Source: Psychrobacillus sp. FSL H8-0483 (lineage in GTDB: Bacteria; Bacillota; Bacilli; Bacillales_A; Planococcaceae). Taken from it: a stretch of 64,000 nucleotides of DNA. The notes under the pieces are model-generated. The model was not told where the DNA came from, did no database searches, and saw only the letters and a list, made by a program, of their open reading frames with translations. The stretch is taken from positions 851,501 to 915,500 of the forward strand of contig NZ_CP152052.1 in assembly GCF_038637725.1 (NCBI RefSeq). The letters are read 5' to 3'. The position numbers were made by a program, and so were the translations under genes. Positions 25,778-34,410 of the stretch are shown one piece after another (the first letter of the stretch is position 1; each line of letters starts with the position of its first letter).

Positions 25778-27235
25778 ATGAGAAAATTAGCATTATTAGT
25801 AAGTTTATTTATTTTACTAGGAACGACTTTTTCATCACCTGCTCAAGCGCAGACTTTTACGGATGTTCCTACGAGTCATCAATTTTATGAACATATCAAC
25901 TATTTAAATTCGGATAATATTATTAGTGGGGTTGATGCCAATCACTATGAACCAAACGAATTTGTTACACGAAAACAAGCTGCTTTAATGGTTGCAAGAG
26001 CAATGAAATTGGACATGACCAAACAAAAAACTGTTTTTTCAGATGTGAGCATGCAAAATCAAGCTTCTGGTGCTATTCAATCTGCCAATGATGCGGGGAT
26101 TATTAAAGGATATCCGGATGGAACATTCCGCCCACAAGAAGTTGTAACTAGAGGACAGATGACTAGTTTTATAGCGAGAGCTTTTAAGCTAGAGAAGGAA
26201 GCACTTCCTTTTGCGGATGTTCCACTAAATTCATCCGCTTATTCATCTATTCGGAAAGCAGCTGCTTTTGGGGTTGTAGCAGGGTATTCAAAAGATGAGT
26301 TTAAACCAAATCAGCCAGTAACTCGAGCACACTTTGCTGCTTTTTTAGCAAGAGCATTAAATGATGATTTGCGTCTACCTGTAAATGCATGTGGATATAA
26401 TCCAGAAAGTAAAACAAATCCAGATCGTCAAACCGTCAACTGTTTACTGACAGAAGCGGCAAGAAATGCAGAAACACCGATTCCACCTGAGATTGTCAAA
26501 GCAGTGGCTTCCGTTGAAAGTAACGGTTGGGTTCATTTCCAATCGAACGGTGAACCGATGATTAGTAGTGACGGTGGAATAGGGTTAATGCAAATTACAA
26601 ACACAGCAGGATACGATGTAGAACGTTTAAAATATGATCTAACGTACAATATTGAAGCGGGAATCGACATGCTTGTGAAAAATTTCAATAGAAGTGATTT
26701 GCCTAAAATTGCAGATCATAATCCCGAAAATTTAGAGAGCTGGTATTTCGCAGTCATGGCCTATAATGGAACAAAAGCAGAAAATAGTCCATTTTTCCAA
26801 GCTACTGGTGAAAGAAATTTAGACGCTTATCAAGAGAAAGTATTCCAAGCTATTCGTGAAAATGGATTGCTTTCTACCAATATTACTTCGATTGACATGA
26901 ACAAAAATGATTTCACTTATGGGGAAGATACAAATCATTCCATCAAATTTAATAAAAAGAACTTTACCCTTTCATCGAATGCAACTCCATCGAAGGAATT
27001 GTTAAGCGAAGGAAATCAAGTGAAGTATGATGGGAAAGGGATTCGTAAATTACCAAGTACCACGAATTCAGAACTTATCCCAACAAGCAAAGGAGCAACA
27101 ATGAAGATTATAGGGTCACCTATCTATGATAAACGAAAAGACTCTACTAACCATTTTGTATGGTATCCAGTGCAAACCATCATCAATGGTAAAAACGTAT
27201 CAGGTTACATTGCCTCTTCCAATATAGTTCAATAG
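25778..27235 (+). CDS. SLH-anchored lytic transglycosylase
   Basis: 485 residues. Signal peptide (1-25), three SLH modules at about 26-85, 87-145 and 147-200 (FTDVPTSHQFYEHINYL, FSDVSMQNQ..., FADVPLNSSAYSSI). Then comes a goose-lysozyme/SLT-type transglycosylase domain (about 225-370) with catalytic Glu in AVASVESNGW, the GIGLMQIT segment and the AVMAYNG segment. A C-terminal SH3-like part (about 400-485) probably binds wall. It cleaves the glycan strand of peptidoglycan, acting on the outside. TAGGAGGGG precedes the ATG. Monocistronic, with a terminator. Confidence 0.87.
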   Translation: MRKLALLVSLFILLGTTFSSPAQAQTFTDVPTSHQFYEHINYLNSDNIISGVDANHYEPNEFVTRKQAALMVARAMKLDMTKQKTVFSDVSMQNQASGAIQSANDAGIIKGYPDGTFRPQEVVTRGQMTSFIARAFKLEKEALPFADVPLNSSAYSSIRKAAAFGVVAGYSKDEFKPNQPVTRAHFAAFLARALNDDLRLPVNACGYNPESKTNPDRQTVNCLLTEAARNAETPIPPEIVKAVASVESNGWVHFQSNGEPMISSDGGIGLMQITNTAGYDVERLKYDLTYNIEAGIDMLVKNFNRSDLPKIADHNPENLESWYFAVMAYNGTKAENSPFFQATGERNLDAYQEKVFQAIRENGLLSTNITSIDMNKNDFTYGEDTNHSIKFNKKNFTLSSNATPSKELLSEGNQVKYDGKGIRKLPSTTNSELIPTSKGATMKIIGSPIYDKRKDSTNHFVWYPVQTIINGKNVSGYIASSNIVQ

Positions 27236-27242
27236 AATACGA

Positions 27243-27290
27243 GAAAGATCCTTTTGAGTCTACTGACTTGAAAGAATCTTTTTTTTAATT
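27243..27290 (+). terminator. Terminator of the SLH-transglycosylase gene
   Basis: Arms AAAGATCCTTTTGAGT / ACTTGAAAGAATCTTT with mismatches and TTTTTTTT. Confidence 0.75.
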
Positions 27291-27337
27291 TGTACACCTT
27301 TGTTAGAAACTAAGATACAGTATGCCTGGTAAATTTC

Positions 27338-27375
27338 GACGAATCGCAAGATCAACCCCTCAAATCGCAAATTTA
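27338..27375 (-). repeat. 21-bp periodic array B2 (2 units)
   Basis: TCGCA at 27344 and 27365, 21 bp apart, within AATCGCAA cores. On the minus strand it follows the terminator at 27403-27424. Confidence 0.6.
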
Positions 27376-27402
27376 AGTACTTAGTAATCTGAAAAAGCAA
27401 AA

Positions 27403-27424
27403 AGAGATCCATGAAGGTATCTCT
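27403..27424 (-). terminator. Duplicated terminator, distal copy
   Basis: AGAGATCC / GGTATCTCT hairpin; on the minus strand it is followed by TTTTTGCTTTTT. It matches 27714-27735 at 21 of 22 positions. Confidence 0.6.
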
Positions 27425-27713
27425 CAGCCTGACGACAAAAGTATTTTTATAAACAACAGTTATGAATATTAATAAATATTCCTTAAGAGGTTGCTTTATC
27501 TAATTAAAAGTAAAGATAGTGGATATCTATAAGGAATTGTTTATAAGGCAAGGACCACCACGAAGACTCCTGTGGGAACAGCTTGAGCAGAAGACCCTGC
27601 AGGAACGCAGTGACGAGGAGGCTGAAGCCAAGCCCACGGAAAGCGAAGTGGTGATCCTTGCCGAATTTAATATACAACTCTATGCACCCAAAATTGAGTT
27701 TGTCTACAGTCTG
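27425..27713. mobile_element. MITE-like insertion of 289 bp
   Basis: The ends form imperfect terminal inverted repeats of 15 bp (CAGCCTGACGACAAA at the left, reverse complement of TTTGTCTACAGTCTG at the right, 12 of 15 matching). It is flanked by two nearly identical 22-bp copies of a terminator (27403-27424 and 27714-27735). The centre (27545-27663) is a GC-rich bacillary repeat with long inverted arms (GGCAAGGACCACCAC / GTGGTGATCCTTGCC). No transposase is encoded. Confidence 0.6.
27545..27663. repeat. GC-rich bacillary dispersed repeat
   Basis: It contains GACTCCTGTGGGAACAGC, AGACCCTGCAGGAACGC, GACGAGGAGGCT and CGGAAAGCGAAGTGG, the signature blocks of a repeat common in many Bacillaceae genomes. 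It folds into one long hairpin. Decayed relatives lie at 50810-50925, 39760-39800 and 59277-59335. Confidence 0.75.
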
Positions 27714-27735
27714 AGTGATCCATGAAGGTATCTCT
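27714..27735 (-). terminator. Duplicated terminator, gene-proximal copy
   Basis: Hairpin just past the minus-strand stop at 27747; the minus strand into it is AAGAAAGAGATACC. The stem is the same as at 27403, one base different, so the original terminator was duplicated by the insertion. Confidence 0.55.
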
Positions 27736-27746
27736 TTCTTCTTGTA

Positions 27747-28499
27747 TTAAAATAAGTAATTCATATGATCAAAATATCCACCTATTTTTGAATCACCAAC
27801 GATGGTGAGAAACAATATAAATAGAATGATAAAGGTTACAATATACAACATAAATCCATATAGTGGGTCAATTCCAGATTGGTTTTTAGTAAGCAAAAAT
27901 CCTATAACATAAAGTGGTAATATAAAAATACCGAAAATTAAGCAGATAGTTAAAAGAGCATTTCCGTATGTAACTGATTCTACAAGCATAAGTAATATGG
28001 AACCTGTTAACCCAATAATGAGTAGAGATAATTGCCCTCCATAAAAACAGATGATTGCTTTAAATGTATGTTGTGGGCCAAAATAATTGCTGATTAGAAA
28101 AATGGAAAGTAAGACGATTCCGATCATAAAGAATGTAAGTAAAAATGCTTCCATAAAAAAGGATAAAAAGTTCGGTGAATGACTTGCATTTAAGTTTTTA
28201 GTTAATAAAAATAAGGAAAGTGTAAAAAGTACGGTAAATAAAATAATACTAACAATGCTGCTCGTAAACTCATCTTCTCCACGATTGTATGCAAGGGAAG
28301 GTTTTTTTAGGCGTTGAATCAAATAAGAACTATATGTTTTCAATTTCGTTTTAATATTTTCTACATGTACGTTTGGTTTTACTGATCGCGTTCTAGAAGC
28401 AATAGGTTCCGTATTCAAAACAAGCTCCTCTAATTTATTTCCGCATATACTACAATACATCCCAACAGATTGTTCGCGATCACAATTTGAACAATTCAA
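27747..28499 (-). CDS. Zinc-ribbon multi-pass membrane protein (Yip1-like)
   Basis: 250 residues. The N-terminus has a zinc ribbon, MNCSNCDREQSVGMYCSICG (CxxC...CxxC). After a linker to about residue 75 there are five or six membrane helices (about 82-102, 117-140, 148-172, 180-210, 220-240), a layout like Yip1/zinc-ribbon membrane proteins in Bacilli. Function unknown. It shares the ribbon-plus-membrane design with the broken gene at 7243-8850. The ATG has GGAGG upstream on the minus strand. Confidence 0.7.
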   Translation of the reverse strand: MNCSNCDREQSVGMYCSICGNKLEELVLNTEPIASRTRSVKPNVHVENIKTKLKTYSSYLIQRLKKPSLAYNRGEDEFTSSIVSIILFTVLFTLSLFLLTKNLNASHSPNFLSFFMEAFLLTFFMIGIVLLSIFLISNYFGPQHTFKAIICFYGGQLSLLIIGLTGSILLMLVESVTYGNALLTICLIFGIFILPLYVIGFLLTKNQSGIDPLYGFMLYIVTFIILFILFLTIVGDSKIGGYFDHMNYLF

Positions 28500-28621
28500 A
28501 CAATAATCCTCCTTTATTTCTTATTTCTCGTGCGTTCATTTTGTACTAATTATATGAAAATTCTAAATCTTATATTCGTAATACTCTCAAACCATAGATG
28601 TAACAGAAAATTCCTTTTTTG

Positions 28622-28650
28622 TTTACATGATAGACACATGACTATATAGA
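28622..28650 (+). promoter_or_regulatory. Predicted sigma-A promoter of the DoxX gene
   Basis: TTTACA and TATAGA separated by 17 bases, about 50 bases before the start codon. Confidence 0.45.
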
Positions 28651-28698
28651 AAAGGAGAATGTTAGATTATACAATGAGGTTAAAGAGGAGTGATTTAT

Positions 28699-29271
28699 AT
28701 GAGAGAAAAAAGTACTGTTTATTTTCCAGAGAACCCAGTTTCTCGATTCTTATTTAGTAGTACTCATTCTGCGGTTATTTGGTTAATTATCCGACTTTAT
28801 CTAGGTTCCACTTGGTTGAAAGCTGGTTGGGGGAAATTACACAATGATGCTTGGACAGGGGAAAATGCTGGAGCTGCACTCACCGGATTTGTGAATGGTG
28901 CACTTGCAAAATCACAGGAAGGCGCAGATGTGGCTAGATGGTTTGCAACTTTTCTTGAAAACACTGTGCTCCCACATGCAAAGTTGTTTTCGTTCGTAGT
29001 AGCATATGGCGAGTTATTAGTAGCATATGGCGAGTTATTAGTAGGATTGGGCTTAGTGTTCGGTTTACTTACTGGAATCGCAGCTTTTTTCGGTGCTTTC
29101 ATGAACGTCAGTTTTCTGTTTGCTGGAACGCTTAGTACTAATCCATTGCTTTTCATCCTAGCCACTTGGTTAGTACTTGCTTGGAAAGTAGCAGGATGGT
29201 ACGGATTGGATCGCTGGGCTCTGCCATTATTAGGTACTCCTTGGGATAGAAAAAAGAATAGTGCGCCTTAA
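28699..29271 (+). CDS. DoxX family membrane protein with internal 7-residue duplication
   Basis: 190 residues from the ATG at 28699, with AAGAGGAG upstream (a GTG at 28690 is inside the site). Four membrane helices fit the DoxX/thiosulfate-quinone-oxidoreductase-like fold. A conserved helix reads VVAYGELLVAYGELLVGLGLV: the 21-bp block for VAYGELL is duplicated perfectly in tandem (about 29002-29043), lengthening a membrane helix by two turns. Relatives are linked to quinone or respiratory redox chemistry, but for this protein the role is unknown. Monocistronic with a strong terminator. Confidence 0.82.
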   Translation: MREKSTVYFPENPVSRFLFSSTHSAVIWLIIRLYLGSTWLKAGWGKLHNDAWTGENAGAALTGFVNGALAKSQEGADVARWFATFLENTVLPHAKLFSFVVAYGELLVAYGELLVGLGLVFGLLTGIAAFFGAFMNVSFLFAGTLSTNPLLFILATWLVLAWKVAGWYGLDRWALPLLGTPWDRKKNSAP

Positions 29272-29277
29272 AATACA

Positions 29278-29319
29278 ACGCCCGAAGAAAAATAATGCAT
29301 TTTTCTTCGGGCGTTTTTT
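29278..29319 (+). terminator. Terminator of the DoxX gene
   Basis: 15-bp perfect stem ACGCCCGAAGAAAAA / TTTTTCTTCGGGCGT with TTTTT. Confidence 0.9.
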
Positions 29320-29362
29320 GATTTTTAAGACTTGGAATGGCGAGAAAATTTGGCTGCCGCTT

Positions 29363-30172
29363 CTAACTATTTAGCAACATCTCTGGCTTGATTTCATATT
29401 TAACTTCCGAATGATTTTTAATTAGTAGTTCTTCCTTCATATAGTTCCCTGTTCTTTTATCCACCGTTTTTCTCCATATTTCATTCTGTCTAAAGTTCTT
29501 TTCATGCTGCTTTGAAAATGAATGATTCCGTTCCTCAAGATGATAAGAGTAGCGCATTTCCTCGTTCGTATAAATAGCTCCCTTTAGGTGATCATTGGTT
29601 AACCAAACGCGTATCTGAAAGGACTGTTCCGTTGTATTACGAAATCGTAAATCCACATAATTGTAAAAAACACTTGCACCGCTGCCAAATGGAAGAACTC
29701 TTCCTTCGTCCGGGAACGGATCAAAGCTGTGATGATGTCTTTCTAAAATGGTCAAAGGTGTGTGTAAGGCCATCCAATAAAGAAGGTTAGCTAGTTGACA
29801 GATTCCTCCCCCAAAGCCTGTTTTCACTTCTCCCCTAGAGAGTTGCATACCTTCTATATATCCTTTTGCCTTGGTTGTTTTACCTACTAATTCCCAAAAT
29901 GAAAGAACTTCACCAGGGGAAATGACAATTCCGTCGATTTTACTCGCTGCAATGGAAAGATTCACTATCTTATTTTCTTGGAGCTGTGGATCGCTATCAC
30001 CTAAACGCCTCCGTAAAAGCGATTGGTGTTTTTTACAAGTATAAGCATAAGACGTTTTCATCAGATGCTTGGCAAATTTTTTTCTGTCTCTCACGTTCTG
30101 TATAAAGCGAAATAGCCATTTTTGTTTTATTCTAATGTGATAAAACAATGGATGGATTTCGGATAATCTCAC
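29363..30172 (-). CDS. VanW family protein
   Basis: 269 residues with the VanW core, including VISPGEVLSFWELVGKTTKAKGYIEGMQLSRGEVKTGFGGGICQLANLLYWMALHTPLTILERHHHSFDPFPD (about 83-155). VanW occurs in vancomycin-resistance clusters and in many Bacilli without resistance genes, and its activity is not established. No signal peptide is obvious. No van genes are nearby, so a resistance role should not be assumed. It is probably a single minus-strand gene. Confidence 0.82.
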   Translation of the reverse strand: MRLSEIHPLFYHIRIKQKWLFRFIQNVRDRKKFAKHLMKTSYAYTCKKHQSLLRRRLGDSDPQLQENKIVNLSIAASKIDGIVISPGEVLSFWELVGKTTKAKGYIEGMQLSRGEVKTGFGGGICQLANLLYWMALHTPLTILERHHHSFDPFPDEGRVLPFGSGASVFYNYVDLRFRNTTEQSFQIRVWLTNDHLKGAIYTNEEMRYSYHLEERNHSFSKQHEKNFRQNEIWRKTVDKRTGNYMKEELLIKNHSEVKYEIKPEMLLNS

Positions 30173-30275
30173 ATGTTTCTCCCCCAGTTATTCAAACGAT
30201 GTAACCATTATATGTGTAACATTCTTTGTTCACCCATCATATTCCTTTATAAAGTAAGGGGATGAACGCAAAAAT

Positions 30276-30299
30276 AGCTCTTTGCATTAGCAAAGAGCT
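30276..30299 (-). terminator. Terminator of the membrane-anchored unknown gene
   Basis: Perfect arms AGCTCTTTGC / GCAAAGAGCT around ATTA; the minus strand continues ATTTTTGC. Confidence 0.7.
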
Positions 30300-30345
30300 T
30301 CCATTTTATTTTTGAACTTTTTCATTTTACTCAAATGAAGCGTAT

Positions 30346-30756
30346 TTAAGTATTACTTGAGTGGGTAGGATCTCTATCTGTATTTTCCTGTTTTGCTGGA
30401 GATTCGTTATTATCTTTGGATAAAGATTCTTCTGTGCTAGGTCGCTTTTTCTTTTGAGATTTTGGGAAATTTAATTGTCCATTGCTATCTTGTACATTTT
30501 CATTGTAGTATCGCACACTATACATGGAGCCTTCCTCTACCATCCGATTATCATCTGGATCATGAGGATCTGAATGACCAGCTTTCGTCATTTGTGTAGG
30601 CTGATGTTTCCTCGAATCCACATAGGAAGAAACTTTCGTTTTCGTATTTTTCATAGTTACTTTCGCAGTTTCTCTATTTTCGATTTTATAAAGATACATA
30701 AAAGCGAAGCCAGCAACTCCTCCTATTAGCATAGCTCGTTTCTTACCTTTTAACAT
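30346..30756 (-). CDS. Hypothetical membrane-anchored hydrophilic protein
   Basis: About 136 residues. Three ATG codons in a row follow GGGAG; the third (30756) has the best spacing. A short basic N-terminus and a helix (AMLIGGVAGFAFMYLY) tether the protein; the rest is very polar and disordered-looking (SDPHDPDDNRMVEEGSMYS, then KKKRPSTEESLSKDNNESPAK). No family recognised. Monocistronic. Confidence 0.55.
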   Translation of the reverse strand: MLKGKKRAMLIGGVAGFAFMYLYKIENRETAKVTMKNTKTKVSSYVDSRKHQPTQMTKAGHSDPHDPDDNRMVEEGSMYSVRYYNENVQDSNGQLNFPKSQKKKRPSTEESLSKDNNESPAKQENTDRDPTHSSNT

Positions 30757-30841
30757 CATCATCACTCCCAATAGGCATTTTATTTAGATTACCCATATCA
30801 AGTGGTCGGCAAACATTTCCAATTTTTAGAAATGCGCCAAC

Positions 30842-30940
30842 GTAATCGCAAAATCGACTCAACGAATCGCAAAATATGGCCTCTAATCGCAAGATAGACA
30901 CTAATAATCGCAAGTTCACCAAAGTAAATCGCAAGATTGG
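30842..30940 (-). repeat. 21-bp periodic array B3 (5 units)
   Basis: AATCGCAA cores at 30846, 30867, 30887, 30908 and 30929 (TCGCA starts), spaced 21, 20, 21, 21. It lies between the divergent genes at 30756 and 31228, and unlike the others I see no terminator before it. Confidence 0.8.
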
Positions 30941-31227
30941 CTCTCAGTGTATGCAATATAGTACTCGCTCCAATTAGCATAATTTGTGTATGATCTCTTT
31001 TCGAATACATAAACAGTGCGATTTTTTAGGGATATAGGACGTTTTCTCTAGAAAAAACTTGACGATTCCTAACGAATAATAAGAAAATGCGTAATATTAT
31101 AATAAAATATGTGACGATTGGATGAATTTAATCCAAAAAAATATATTTATTCAGTATATTTAGACTATGAGAGTGTGGGGATATTTGGTAGGATGTAAAT
31201 AAGGAGACGGCAAGGGGAGATATATTT

Positions 31228-31722
31228 TTGATCAATTGTGATTCAAAACTAATTGGTAAGCGAACTTTGATGATCGAATCATCTTTTTTAGATGGTTATC
31301 AATCGAAAATTACTACAACCCATGGAATTTATTTTTCAGGAAAGACAGTGATTTATTTACTAGACAAAGCTTGTATTCGTTATGCTTCTACGCTAGAAGG
31401 GCGAATGGAAGCAATCAAAAAAATGATGAACTATCTGAATAAAACACCACTTATCATCCATCCATGTGAGATTGGCGCTTTCCCGACAATGTCCTATAAA
31501 AAATTAGAATGTGTTTGGATTTTTAATCATCACTTTGAAGTGGAAGAGCTTAGTAAAGGGATTTCGAGACTAACATTTTTTGATGGTACATGTGTTACTG
31601 TGAATGCTTCCAAACACGTCCTATTAAAACAACAACAAAGACTACTCACCACAATCAGTACCTATAACCTCATTCATAGAGAAAAAGACCTCTACATAGG
31701 GAACGATTTTAGAGGAAAGTAA
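31228..31722 (+). CDS. comK: ComK-type competence transcription factor
   Basis: 164 residues, TTG start about 9 bases after AAGGGGAG. The body follows ComK: SKITTTHGIYFSGKTVIYLLDKACIRYASTLEGRMEAIKKMMNY, then PLIIHPCEIGAFPTMSYKKLECVWIFNHH and FFDGTCVTVNASKHVLLKQQQRLLTT. In Bacillus subtilis ComK binds AT-rich K-boxes and activates DNA-uptake genes; that protein is 192 aa, so this one is short at the C-terminus as in other Planococcaceae. Whether the strain is competent is not shown here. The leader 31060-31200 is very AT-rich, as expected for K-boxes, but I do not see a clean pair. Confidence 0.78.
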   Translation: MINCDSKLIGKRTLMIESSFLDGYQSKITTTHGIYFSGKTVIYLLDKACIRYASTLEGRMEAIKKMMNYLNKTPLIIHPCEIGAFPTMSYKKLECVWIFNHHFEVEELSKGISRLTFFDGTCVTVNASKHVLLKQQQRLLTTISTYNLIHREKDLYIGNDFRGK

Positions 31723-31893
31723 AAAGACGGAATCATTTTTTACTAGTAAATTATTATTATAAAAATTCGTCTCCTACTGTTTTTGTGCAAGAAGATAAGA
31801 TAAAAGGAAAAGCGGATGATTTTTTACTTTGCTAAAGCGTATATCCGAGTAAGAATCAGGTAATTCACTGTTTGATAGAATAGGAGAATTGAT

Positions 31894-32385
31894 GTGGGAA
31901 ACTTAAATGTTTATATTGATTTTCAATTGAATATTGAAGAAGGTACGCCAATATTCAGTGCTCAGGCTACATGCTTAAGATATACAGAAGACTTAGAAAG
32001 AGCGATTACTGTTGGACATGCCACAATGTATTTGGTGAAACTTAGCCAAGATACATATTTAGATGTGTGTGTAGACGCAGTGTGCGTTTGCGCGGATTTA
32101 TATACTGCACTGACAAGCTTAGAGAAGATTTGTGATCTAGATAATTTACAAGGGCTAGTAGCTACCTTTCACATCTTAAGTATGACGGAAGAAGGAAAAG
32201 GTTTAGAAAATGCATTTATGAAAAAAATCATCGAGCAATTAGCTCTTTTAAATGTAGATGTCGTTTTAACAACAGATGCAAATGAGACACTTAAGTCTTT
32301 AGAATTCGAAAACAATGAAATTTCAGATAAGGTATCCGTAATGTATAAGTATTTACAGAAGCAGTATGTAACTTTGGAAAATTAA
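31894..32385 (+). CDS. Hypothetical cytoplasmic protein
   Basis: 163 residues, GTG start 8 bases after AGGAG. The sequence is acidic and soluble, with a cysteine-rich stretch DVCVDAVCVCADLY near 57-70 and no known motif. A strong terminator follows at 32396. It may be a small enzyme or regulator fold; I cannot assign it. Confidence 0.55.
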   Translation: MGNLNVYIDFQLNIEEGTPIFSAQATCLRYTEDLERAITVGHATMYLVKLSQDTYLDVCVDAVCVCADLYTALTSLEKICDLDNLQGLVATFHILSMTEEGKGLENAFMKKIIEQLALLNVDVVLTTDANETLKSLEFENNEISDKVSVMYKYLQKQYVTLEN

Positions 32386-32395
32386 AATATACTTA

Positions 32396-32443
32396 AAAAC
32401 GTTTCTTTTTCATAGTAACGCTATGAGAGAGAAACGTTTTTTT
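32396..32443 (+). terminator. Terminator of the hypothetical gene at 31894
   Basis: AAAACGTTTCT...CATAG with CTATG...AGAAACGTTTT, then TTT. Confidence 0.8.
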
Positions 32444-32660
32444 ATGCTGAAAGAGGAATTTCTCGAGTATACTTATCAAAAATTAGAAAATAGTACCACG
32501 AAATAATAAAATTCATACCTAGATAAATGTCTAAAAGATACAGTTTTATTTGTTAAAAGAACAAATTATTGTGAATTGCTCCATTCCTTTGTCCAGATGG
32601 TGTAAAGTAGTAGAATGCACGTTCGTGTATGATAAAAGGAAAAAGGAGAATAAACAAGGC

Positions 32661-33140
32661 ATGACAGGAAACACACACATCTTAGGCGGTATCACAGCAA
32701 GTCTTGCTTTTGCACAAGTTTCGGATTATGATCCAGTGCTTTTAGTTGGTGCAGGTGTCGTTGGAGCACTGCTACCAGACATTTGCCATGGAGGTAGCAA
32801 AATTGGTCGGACGTTTCCACTCCTATCAAAAGTGATTAATTCACTTTTTGGCCATCGTTCCTTCACCCATAGTTTGCTATTTTTATTTCTGATGGGAGCG
32901 TTATTAAATTCATTCGTGACCAATGAATCGGTGATAAAGGGCATTTTGGTTGGAATGGTGAGTCATTACATATTGGACATGGCAACTAAAAATGGCATTA
33001 AATTGTTATTTCCAATAAAAATGACCATTCGTTTTCCTATTACGATGACAACAGGGGGAGCAGTAGAGAATGGGGTATTTGCAGCATTATCACTACTTTC
33101 TCTGTACTTTGCATATGGAGCTCTTGCAACCTATTTTTGA
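32661..33140 (+). CDS. YdjM-type membrane-bound metal-dependent hydrolase
   Basis: 159 residues from the ATG at 32661. It starts MTGNTHILGG and has the conserved LLPDICHGGSKIGRT and GHRSFTHSLLFLFL motifs plus the SHYILDMATKNGIKLLFP segment, with about four membrane helices. This is the YdjM/DUF457-type family, where the histidines and aspartates are thought to bind metal. In Escherichia coli ydjM is LexA-regulated; no LexA box is evident here. GGAGAATAAACAAGG precedes the start. A terminator follows. Confidence 0.78.
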   Translation: MTGNTHILGGITASLAFAQVSDYDPVLLVGAGVVGALLPDICHGGSKIGRTFPLLSKVINSLFGHRSFTHSLLFLFLMGALLNSFVTNESVIKGILVGMVSHYILDMATKNGIKLLFPIKMTIRFPITMTTGGAVENGVFAALSLLSLYFAYGALATYF

Positions 33141-33161
33141 AAGTTAAATGTAGTAACTAAA

Positions 33162-33207
33162 AGGCACCTTTAATCTGATGTCAGTCGGATTGAAGGTGTT
33201 TTATTTT
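33162..33207 (+). terminator. Terminator of the YdjM-type gene
   Basis: Stem CACCTTTAATC / GGATTGAAGGTG with inner pairing and TTTTATTTT. Confidence 0.75.
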
Positions 33208-33396
33208 CCTGTATTCTATGAAATAGTTTTGAATTATTAATGCGTTAGATAGAATAACATAACTCGTTAAAGTGCTTATCTTCATATTTAATAACCAATA
33301 GATTAGGATATTTTTATGCTAATTTTTCCGAATGGAAAGGAAATATGGTAACATTGTGAAGGGTTGTCATTTATATATAGAAGAGGGAGTGAACTA

Positions 33397-34086
33397 ATGA
33401 AGAAGCAAAATTTGTATGCCAAGTTATTGAAAGTAACTGTAGCGGCATTCTTAGCCATTGGTGTAAGTGTTGCAACAGCGCCAATTAATTCACAAGCAAA
33501 AGAAAAGAGTTTTTCGGATGTTAGTGTAGACCAACATTTCTATGAAAGTGTAACTAGTTTGTCTTCAAGAGGTATCATTAATGGATACGAGGATGGAACT
33601 TTTAGACCTGGGAAAAATATAAGTAGGGCACATGCGGCTAAAATTATTTCGTTAGCGTTGGACTTAGATACAGTAAATGTAAAAAATCCTGGCTTTACAG
33701 ATGTACCAAAAAGTCATCCGTATTATGGGCATATCGCTGCACTGGTAAATGCAGGTATCATTAAAGGATATGATAATAAAACGTTTAAACCAACAGCTAA
33801 CCTAACTCGTGCACATATTGCCCAAATTCTTGTATTAGGATTTGATATGGAAGTACAAAAGCTTTCAAATCTTCCTTTTAAAGATATAAATAATAAACAA
33901 TGGTACGCAGATTATATTCAAACACTATACTCTAACGAGATTACTACAGGTAAAACAGAAACAACCTTTGAAGCGAATTCATTTGTAACACGCGGTCAAG
34001 TCGCATCGTTTATTTACAGAAGTGAACTTGCAACTAATCAAAACCCGGGAAATGGAGAAGATTTTGAAATCATAGGTGTTGATTAA
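33397..34086 (+). CDS. SLH-only surface protein
   Basis: 229 residues from the ATG at 33397 (MKKQNLYAK), with GAGGGAGTG upstream. A signal peptide (about 1-34) is followed by three SLH modules filling the protein: FSDVSVDQHFYESVTSLSSRGIINGYEDGTFRP, FTDVPKSHPYYGHIAALVNAGIIKGY and FKDINNKQWYADYIQTLYSNEITTGK. With no extra domain, it may act as an anchor or scaffold on the wall. The next genes encode a repeat-rich secreted protein and a partner that lack SLH, which makes an anchoring role plausible. A strong terminator separates them. Confidence 0.85.
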   Translation: MKKQNLYAKLLKVTVAAFLAIGVSVATAPINSQAKEKSFSDVSVDQHFYESVTSLSSRGIINGYEDGTFRPGKNISRAHAAKIISLALDLDTVNVKNPGFTDVPKSHPYYGHIAALVNAGIIKGYDNKTFKPTANLTRAHIAQILVLGFDMEVQKLSNLPFKDINNKQWYADYIQTLYSNEITTGKTETTFEANSFVTRGQVASFIYRSELATNQNPGNGEDFEIIGVD

Positions 34087-34090
34087 AATG

Positions 34091-34135
34091 AAAAAATCCT
34101 CTCAAGTTGTCATTGACTTGAGAGGATTTTTTTTT
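34091..34135 (+). terminator. Terminator of the SLH-only gene
   Basis: Perfect stem AAAAATCCTCTCAAGT / ACTTGAGAGGATTTTT with a long T run. Confidence 0.9.
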
Positions 34136-34410
34136 AGTGAATATAAAATAGTATATTAATATCAGGGACTAAAGTAATGATATTCATTTTTTGAAAAAAA
34201 TTGCTAATAGACTAGGTTAATAGTATAGTAATGTATAGTACGGAAGTTTTTATATAGGAGGTATCTATTCAAGTATTTTTTTACTAACATGCTATTTATC
34301 GGCTCTTCTCGACTTATTTTAAGTATTTTCGACAGACCTTTCTGCATATTTCCCAGGGAATTATTCAAGACACATACATATTTTTTACTATATAAAAAGG
34401 AGCTAAATCA

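Noticed and set aside
27519-27725. 68-codon frame inside the MITE-like insert
   Set aside because: It translates the GC-rich bacillary repeat and has no ribosome site.
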